Of a stretch of DNA of 64,000 nt, positions 57,839 to 64,000 are shown piece by piece. Under the pieces are notes generated by a model that saw only the letters and a list, made by a program, of their open reading frames with translations, was not told the origin of the DNA and ran no database searches. Both the position numbers and the translations under genes were made by a program. Source of the stretch: Ailanthus altissimus (lineage: Eukaryota; Streptophyta; Magnoliopsida; Sapindales; Simaroubaceae); assembly GCA_946807835.1 (NCBI GenBank), contig OX327705.1:19064501-19128500 (forward strand). Direction: 5' to 3'. Each line of letters opens with the position of its first letter. The first letter of the stretch is position 1.

Positions 57839-58490
57839 ACAATCGAGAAAGAAAGGGAAAGAAACAAAGAAAAATAAAGAGAAAAAATAAAGAAGAAAGA
57901 AAGACAAAGAAAAATAAAGATAAAAAAAAAAAAAAAGAAGGAAGCCATCCAAGAAATCGAACCTAGGACCTTCGGAAGAAATGTAAAAATATTGTAATAG
58001 AGAAACCATCAGACTTATCTAGCTTGTCTTGAGAGAAACCACTAAACATTAAAAAAAGAAAAAGAAAGCAAAAACCCTAACACCATGGACCCAGCCCCCA
58101 CTGTCATTGATTGTTGTACAGATAAAAAAATGCTATCTAACCCATCCTAACTGGCCCCTTTTTTCATTCGACCACCGGAGTCACCTAAAAGGGCGAAAAC
58201 CAAAATCGTCCACCATATTTTCAATTCTACTGTTTCAACCACGGTTAGTCTTCAATCAAACCTCTGATCACCACAAAAAAGGCCAGCCAAACTTCCATGC
58301 AATTTCTACTACCATCCATTGTCGGATCCCTGGAAAGAGATTGAAAACGAATCAACCACCAGCAGCCATCAAACTAGTCCATCATTGCATTTTTCGTAAT
58401 ACAGATTGTTCACTTGATCTTCATGAATTCAAGAAGCACTATTACATTCACAATCCCCTGCAGATCGAGAACAAGAACAAAAAGAGCACT
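57601..58490 (+). repeat. Purine-rich repeat, copy 3 (uninterrupted)
   Basis: This is the full arrangement: the purine-rich left part with core 'atggatggctacaaccattatccatgggatgcatg' in two successive versions (57608 and 57700), (GA)n at 57803-57834, then the C-rich right part (57985-58480) matching 48851-49400. It shows that copy 2 at 46.2-49.4 kb is one unit opened by later insertions. Frames in it are low complexity or frame-inconsistent between copies, so no protein is proposed. Confidence 0.65.
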
Positions 58491-59295
58491 TCCTTCTCTA
58501 GATTTTGGTTTGTTACCTTCGAACTACCTTAGAATTTTGATTACATGCGTTAACTCCTTCCTGTTTCAGGTGTTTGTTACACTTGGAGACTTTTAGGAAG
58601 TTCCATATATACTTGAATTGGGATTCCTGAGGGAACGCCTCCTAAATTGATTATTTCTCTTAAGGAATTGCCAATGATATTTGAAATTAAAATGAAAGCA
58701 CACAAATATCCTAGAACCTAATTCATTGACCATACTTAAATTGATATGCAATCCAAAAGAAGTATTTGTAACACAGATAAATTTGACAAAGAATGACAGT
58801 AAATAAGGATGGGATATATGCGGAGAACGATATTGAAAGGAGAAATTTTTTAAAGACGTTTGAAAGAGGAAGTAAAGCTCGCAAACACACAAGAAGCGAA
58901 TTAGAAATTCTCTCACCTAGGATTTTAAATCTTTCAATGAACAAATTTTATTTTATCTCGCAAAACGATACGAGGCTCTTAATAGAAGCAACCTATGTGT
59001 TTATTCATGGATTGATGAGAAGATAACACGAAATACATATTACAATATTCATATCTCATGCAATTTAAAATTTTATAGGACTCATTGAAAAAATAGTCGA
59101 GATTGAGGAATTACCATACAAAAAATAGCTACACACTTGGACTAAGAAATCTATTTACTACAGACCATTAAAGAAGAAGCTAATCCTCATGTCATGATCA
59201 TATCCAAATTTAAGAGGTTTTTTCGTGTTTGTACACTTTTTTGGATTCCATTTGCTATTATGATAATTGAACTTTATTTTAAGATTCCCTATCCA
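58491..59295. other. Unassigned stretch before the minisatellite
   Basis: Short open segments exist, e.g. plus strand I-P-E-G-T-P-P-K-L-I-I-S-L-K-E-L-P (about 58618-58672) and a hydrophobic segment near 59210-59290, but they are isolated by stops. I recognise no family. It could be the internal part of the element that carries the minisatellite. Confidence 0.3.
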
Positions 59296-59299
59296 TAAA

Positions 59300-60115
59300 A
59301 AAAAAGATCTCTTTAGGAAGGTTCAATACTTTTACCAAAAAGCACTCATATTGTTTTGAAAATATCTAGTATATTTATCAAGAAACACCCATATCAAAAG
59401 ATTCTCTGAAAGGATCCAATACATTTACCAATAGCACACATATCGAAAGACTTCTCTAGAAAAGTTTGGTGCCTCTGTCAAAAAGCACATATATTGAAAG
59501 ACTTCTCTGAAAGGGTCCAATAACTTTACCAAGAAGCACTTATATTGAAAAGACTTCTTTGGAATAGTCTAATACCTTTTCAAAGAAGCACACATATTGA
59601 ATAACTTTTATGAAGCATCTGACGCCTTAGCTAAGAAGTAAATATCAAAAGACTTCTCTATAATGGTCCAACGCCTTTACTAAGAAGCACACATATATAT
59701 TAATTTCTCTGGGAAGGGTCCAATGCCTTTTTCAAGAACTACACATATCAAAAAACTTTTCTGGAAGGGTCCAATGCCTTTGTTAAGAAGCAAATATATC
59801 AAAAGACTTCTCTAAAAATACCTAATGACTTTACTAAGAAGCACACATATTAAAAGATTCTTTGGAAGGGTCCAGTGCCTTTGTAAAGAAGAACATGTAT
59901 TGAAAGACTCTCTGGAAAGGTCTGGTACCTTTACCAAAAGCACCCATATTAAAAAGACTTCTTTGAAATGGTCTAATGCCTTTGCTAAAAAGTACATGTA
60001 TTGAAAGACTTCATTGAAAGTGTCCAATGCCTTTACCAAGAAGCACATATATTGAAAGACTTCTCTTGAAGAGTCTAGTGCCTTTACCTTAGAAGCATCC
60101 ACGTACCAAAAACCT
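59300..60115 (-). repeat. 51-bp minisatellite (about 16 units), 17-codon period
   Basis: The unit is GAAAGACTTCTCTGAAAGGG + TCCAATGCCTTTACCAAGAA + GCACATATATT, with 10-25% divergence between units. Since 51 = 3 x 17, the minus strand keeps one frame through several units; 60102-59812 is open for 96 codons with repeats of the form V-K-A-L-D-x-x-x-E-V-F-Q-Y-M-x-F-L. A stray unit lies at 60350-60420. It is next to a gypsy-type antisense-ORF remnant, and such arrays are known in non-coding parts of plant gypsy elements. Confidence 0.8.
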
Positions 60116-61649
60116 TCTTGGGAAAGATCACATGCCTAAATGACCCCCTTCTTAAGAAGCACTATAAATGTCATAGATTGTTGCATAATAAACGTCACTA
60201 TATGATAGATAGACACTTATTCACTACGTATTTTCTTCTAGTCAAGCTATATTGTGTCATGAGTCAAGTGTAGCAACCCCCTCTCACCACTTTAAGGTTA
60301 TAACAATTAGGAAAAGATATGTCTGAGGATGACTTTGGAAGCATTAAAATATTTCTTTGGAAATGTCTAATGCCTTTACTTTTGAAGCAAGCATATTAGA
60401 GACTTTCTTGAAAATGAAAGCACTATATCACATTCCTTAAAAAGATAGTAAAAGCATTCCCTCACATAAAGAATGATATTACAAAAGATTTCCATGATCA
60501 AAAGCATAACACTTCTTCGCAAAAAGCACACTATTAGAACTACTTCTAAAGACGTGAATGAAAATTTTGGAAGTATGATTCAAAATCGCATTAAAAAAAA
60601 TAATAATTATCATTTATCTCATTTCATTTATTCAAATTTAGTATTCAAATTATTATTTTAAGAAGTAACATTTTGTGAGAATTTTTATCGCATTTCTAAC
60701 TAAAGTTTATCACAGGAAGCAAAACAAAAGAAGTAACATAAATCACGGGACACCCCTTCCTTTTCTCGCTCTCATTCTATAAAGAAGTAAGACCCTTTAA
60801 CGTTGGAAAAAAATAGGACAATGAAGAGTAAAAGCCCCCCTCCCCCTCTCTTCGAGAGTCACTCTCATTGCCTATGGAAACCTTCACAAGTACCATAAGG
60901 ATTGATCCTTTATGATACTTACTACTAAACCAGTTCTATTTGGTAAGCTAGCATGATAGCTCCTGATCTTTATATACTTACCACTTAGACCAATACTATT
61001 TCATGTAGATACGAGGACCTTCCATAGGAAAGCCATCTTACAAATTTGAGGATGGCCTCCTATTCAGACTCAAGCCACAAATCTTGTAGATAGCAAAACC
61101 TCTCTGAGAGTAGCATCCTACACATCGGACTATGACCCTTATCATCCAGATTTAAGCAACAAAATTCTATGGAAAAAAAATCCTACAGATACAAGACTTA
61201 TAGGAATGAACCATCATAAAAATACAAGGATTACTCGCCCAACCTACATCTCATACTAGAAACTCATCAAAAAAAAAGCTCCCAAGTAATAAAAAAAAGA
61301 AACACATCCCTCAAATGAAGCATAAACAACATTCAAGCTTTCTTAACTAGGAAGGAAATACTCATCCCAAATAAGCATCAAAGCACTATTTGATCCCAAT
61401 TAAAAAAAGCAAGATCAATATTTCCAAATACATCAATACATGCCATAAACAGAAAAGTAATCACTTCTGCTACATACTTTACTTAGTCCATTTCAATACC
61501 ATGCCCCATTTCCTTTATTTAGTTTATCATTACCATATAAAGCAATTGCAAATTTTCCTCATCCTTGCGAATACAATAAAGGATAGATATAAATTTAATA
61601 AGAAAAAGAAATACACTTGCAAAATAGCTTTCATTTTCATTCAAACCAT
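60116..61649. other. Non-coding stretch between the minisatellite and the coiled-coil remnant
   Basis: 60850-61230 has a loosely repeated pattern of 'cctttatgatacttac', 'gacctt' and 'aaaaatcctaca' words, suggesting a second decayed repeat. 60839-60850 is a pure C/T run. No gene supported. Confidence 0.35.
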
Positions 61650-62455
61650 TTACACACAATGATGGAAGTATAAACACGATCTAAAAAAATTACAAAAATA
61701 AAAGAACCAAACAAAATCATTTGATGAATCTGGTGAAAGCTCCACAATATCAAGATCAGCCTCTAAAGCACCCTTTCTATCCGAACTATAATTGATCCGA
61801 TGATGGTCATCTTTATAGTTCCTCGTAGACCAACCCTGTATAATCTGCACACAACATTAAGATCATAAGGAAGCTCTTTATATGCAGCTAAATCATGGCC
61901 AGAATGGAACCCTTGTTGAAAATTGTGAGCTAACGCCACATAAACTTCTCAGTTGAAAACTTTCTTATCCATACCTAAATTCTTCTTCCACAACTCAACT
62001 GAAGATTCCCTATGTGTATAGGCAGCATCAATAGCTTATTGGGATCCTTCCAAGGTAATTTGAAGCTCTCATACCTTTTTTTTCAATATGAAAGCACATA
62101 CTTTAACAAATACAAAATCAGCCCTTAATGTAATGCGATTAGTAGTTGCTCTCAGCTCTTTTTGTTTCTTATTTAGCTTCACATTCATTGCTGAGAGTTG
62201 TTCTTGAAGCTTGCACATAGAAATCTCAAGGGAATCCTTTCTTTGCTGTATCTTCTTCACCTCTGCCTCTAAGTTTTCCTTACCCTGACTCAGATGCTTT
62301 ATCTCTCCTTTCAGGAAGGACACTCAATCTTTGTTTCTCTTAAAGGAAACTTGCATCTCTGATTTGTCCATCAATAGCTCTTTATTGGCTTACCACACTT
62401 CTTCTATTTCTTTATATAAATGCTCCATATTTTGCTGAAGCTCGATTCTGTACGA
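61650..62455 (-). pseudogene. Coiled-coil C-terminal part of an antisense ORF (gypsy-associated)
   Basis: The minus strand is open from 62323 to 62069 with a Lys/Glu-rich heptad-like segment (S-F-L-K-G-E-I-K-H-L, E-A-E-V-K-K-I-Q-Q-R-K, L-Q-E-Q-L-S-A-M-N-V-K-L-N-K-K-Q-K-E-L). After a frameshift it continues with V-A-L-A-H-N-F-Q-Q-G-F (about 61930) and ends near 61650. A long coiled coil followed by such a tail is the layout of the additional antisense ORF of Tat-like elements; the corresponding but different C-terminal part of the 26.6-kb element lies at 27500-28140. No LTR of that family adjoins it, so this is an isolated fragment. Confidence 0.5.
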
Positions 62456-63397
62456 GTTTTCTCTAATTGATGTCCATAATTTAAGCTAGGCCCATGTTAT
62501 AAAATTGGGCTCTAGTAACTCATGTTATAAAAATAAAAGTTCATTTAATTAAAACTCCTTTTAATTAAATTAGGCTTGGTCTTTAGACCAATAATAACCA
62601 CTTAATTAATCCTCTAATTGATGTCCATAATTAAAGCTAGGCCTTAAAAATGTATTGCCTCTTTAATTACTTATTTGCCCCTAAGTCACTGAATGCTCTA
62701 ATAAACATTTTTAATATATCTATATTTATAAATAAATTTACAATTAAATATTATTATTCAATAAATAATTTATTGAATAAACTGTGGCCACATATTTTAA
62801 TGATCAAGTACTGCAAACATCTTTGGTGGACATTAATTATTAGATTCTATCTTGCAAATATATGTTCCTATGACCCATGAAATTATATCTCCAGGTTATT
62901 GAGGTTTTAACCGTTTATGTAGATCTCACTCCGTAATAACTCAAAAGATACAATGCATGAATGTAAGTTCATTACATGCTCAGGATTAAGATCAATCAAG
63001 CTTATTAAAATTTTTGTGAATTAAGATCTACGATATTTAATTAATTAGATCAAAATTCACAGTAGTCCTGTTCAATGTATCATATGCATTAGTTTCTTTA
63101 CTCGAATTCGCTACTTCAATGATCAAGGTAAATCATCCACTATAAGAAGTAGAAAAACTACAACCTTACGTAATGAAATGTCATTTTCATTAATGATTAT
63201 AAACATGATTTAATTTATAAAGAACTTGTGATCTATACCCTCTGTATTAGCATCATATGCCTAATACATAAATCACATACTTTATAAATATGGGCTCATC
63301 AATGTATGCTCAATTATATATATGAATAAAATTTATTAATCTAATAAAATGCTATTACACATACTTTAAGGGTATAAAATAACATAAAATGTCAACA
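62456..63397 (-). mobile_element. LTR of the terminal copia element (minus strand, truncated)
   Basis: The minus-strand start TGTTGACATTTTATG (63397) directly follows the polypurine tract GGGCAAGTGGAAGATTG. It runs down to the coiled-coil fragment at about 62456, where it stops without a clear CA end. Within it, TAATTGATGTCCATAATT.AAGCTAGGCC occurs at 62467 and again at 62618, a 150-bp tandem duplication. It is not homologous to the L1-L5 LTRs, although the pol types are similar. Confidence 0.65.
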
Positions 63398-64000
63398 ATC
63401 TTCCACTTGCCCTAAAGTATGTCGGGCATCTGTCGAACTCCATATCATATATATGAGTTTCAAAACACTTTGCTAGCAATGATTTAGTGAATAGATCCGC
63501 TAGATTTTCTGCTGATACAATCTTGGATACCATAACTTCACCCTTTTGCACTACCTCTAGTACCAAATAGTATTTTCTGTCAATATGTTTTCCTTTTTTG
63601 TGGTTTCTTTATTCCTTGGATTGTGCTATAGCTCTGCTATTATCACAATAAATAACAATGGGCATCTTAGCACTAGGTATCACTTCAAGTTCCATAAGGA
63701 ACTTGCAGAGCCATACAGCCTATTTTGAATCTTCTGATGCAACTACCTATTTAGTTTTCATAGTAGAGTCTGCAATGCATGATTGCTTTACACTTTTTCA
63801 ACTAATAGCCCCACCACCTAAAGTAAACACATATCTTTAGATAGATCTTCGGGCATCTTTATATGATTGAAAATCTAAATCTGTATACCCTATAGGTATA
63901 AGATCCTCACTAGAATACACGAGCATATAATCTTTCATTCGCCGAAGGTACTTAAATATATGCTTTATTGCGGTCCAGTGTTCTGGTCCCAGATTAGATT
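63398..64000 (-). pseudogene. Copia RNase H, 3' end of an element running off the window
   Basis: From the right edge, the minus strand reads K-Y-L-R-R-M-K-D-Y-M-L-V-Y, G-Y-T-D-L-D-F-Q-S, Y-V-F-T-L-G-G-G-A-I-S-W-K-S-V-K-Q-S, C-I-A-D-S-T-M-K-T-K, V-I-Y-C-D-N-S-R-A-I-A-Q-S-K-E, K-H-I-D-R-K-Y-Y and N-L-A-D-L-F-T-K-S-L, the complete order of copia RNase H. Internal stops (e.g. after Q-S-K-E, near 63612) and missing acidic residues show decay. The rest of pol should lie beyond 64000. Confidence 0.8.

Noticed and set aside
58107..58532. 141-codon plus-strand frame in the purine-rich repeat
   Set aside because: The other copy (48851-49400) is not open in the same frame and its substitutions ignore codon positions, so coding is unsupported.
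59300..60115. Possible CRISPR-like array
   Set aside because: Units are contiguous and diverged with no unique spacers, and the host is a plant; it is a minisatellite.

Overview
This window is nuclear DNA from a flowering plant, almost certainly a eudicot. It is strongly AT-rich and has very few intact genes. It contains an intron-bearing phloem-protein-2 (PP2) gene and a LONELY GUY-like pseudogene, and most of it is plant-type Ty1/copia and Ty3/gypsy LTR retrotransposons stacked inside one another. The species cannot be told from the sequence. No rRNA, tRNA, CRISPR array or bacterial-type operon was seen.

Only two loci look like live genes. The first is a single-exon 86-residue membrane protein at 15245-15505 (+), with a TATA box and a decayed tandem copy of its own 3' half just downstream. 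The second is a three-exon PP2-like lectin gene on the minus strand (35049 to 33411, 194 residues) with clean GT-AG introns and a TATA box. Two further loci are pseudogenes: an unknown 205-codon reading frame broken only by four nonsense codons (257-874), and an intronless cytokinin-activating LOG-like copy (1135-1720).

Layout. 1.7-4.8 kb: 3' end of an LTR element, with polypurine tract and 1.57-kb LTR 'A'. 4.8-12.1 kb: a minus-strand Ty3/gypsy element (gag, RT, RNase H), cut by a 2.2-kb solo copia LTR. 12.1-14.0 kb: another solo LTR of that copia family. 15.2-16.9 kb: the small membrane-protein gene and repeats resembling PP2 flanks. About 16.9-32.2 kb: one old minus-strand copia element, interrupted by a 5.0-kb copia element (19006-24027, target-site duplication AATCA) and by a gypsy derivative carrying a spliced antisense ORF (26556-31260, target-site duplication AGTAG). 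33.0-35.8 kb: the PP2 gene and its promoter. 35.8-36.9 kb: a fragment of the same gypsy family, about 0.8 kb upstream of the PP2 start codon.

38.2-57.2 kb is the remains of a second, direct-oriented PP2 copy, blown apart by insertions. The surviving pieces are at 38.37-38.52, 45.87-46.21, 50.16-50.37 and 56.61-57.16 kb. Between them lie a copia element with a solo LTR nested in its own 5' LTR, a purine-rich repeat holding a TRIM-like array which itself holds solo LTR 'B', and a gypsy element holding another LTR remnant and solo LTR 'C'. From 57.2 kb to the end there are a second copy of the purine-rich repeat, a 51-bp (17-codon) minisatellite, another coiled-coil antisense-ORF remnant, and the RNase H end plus LTR of a further minus-strand copia element that runs off the window.

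The main result is this order of insertion, supported by target-site duplications and by paralogous sequence inside the window, rather than a new gene system.
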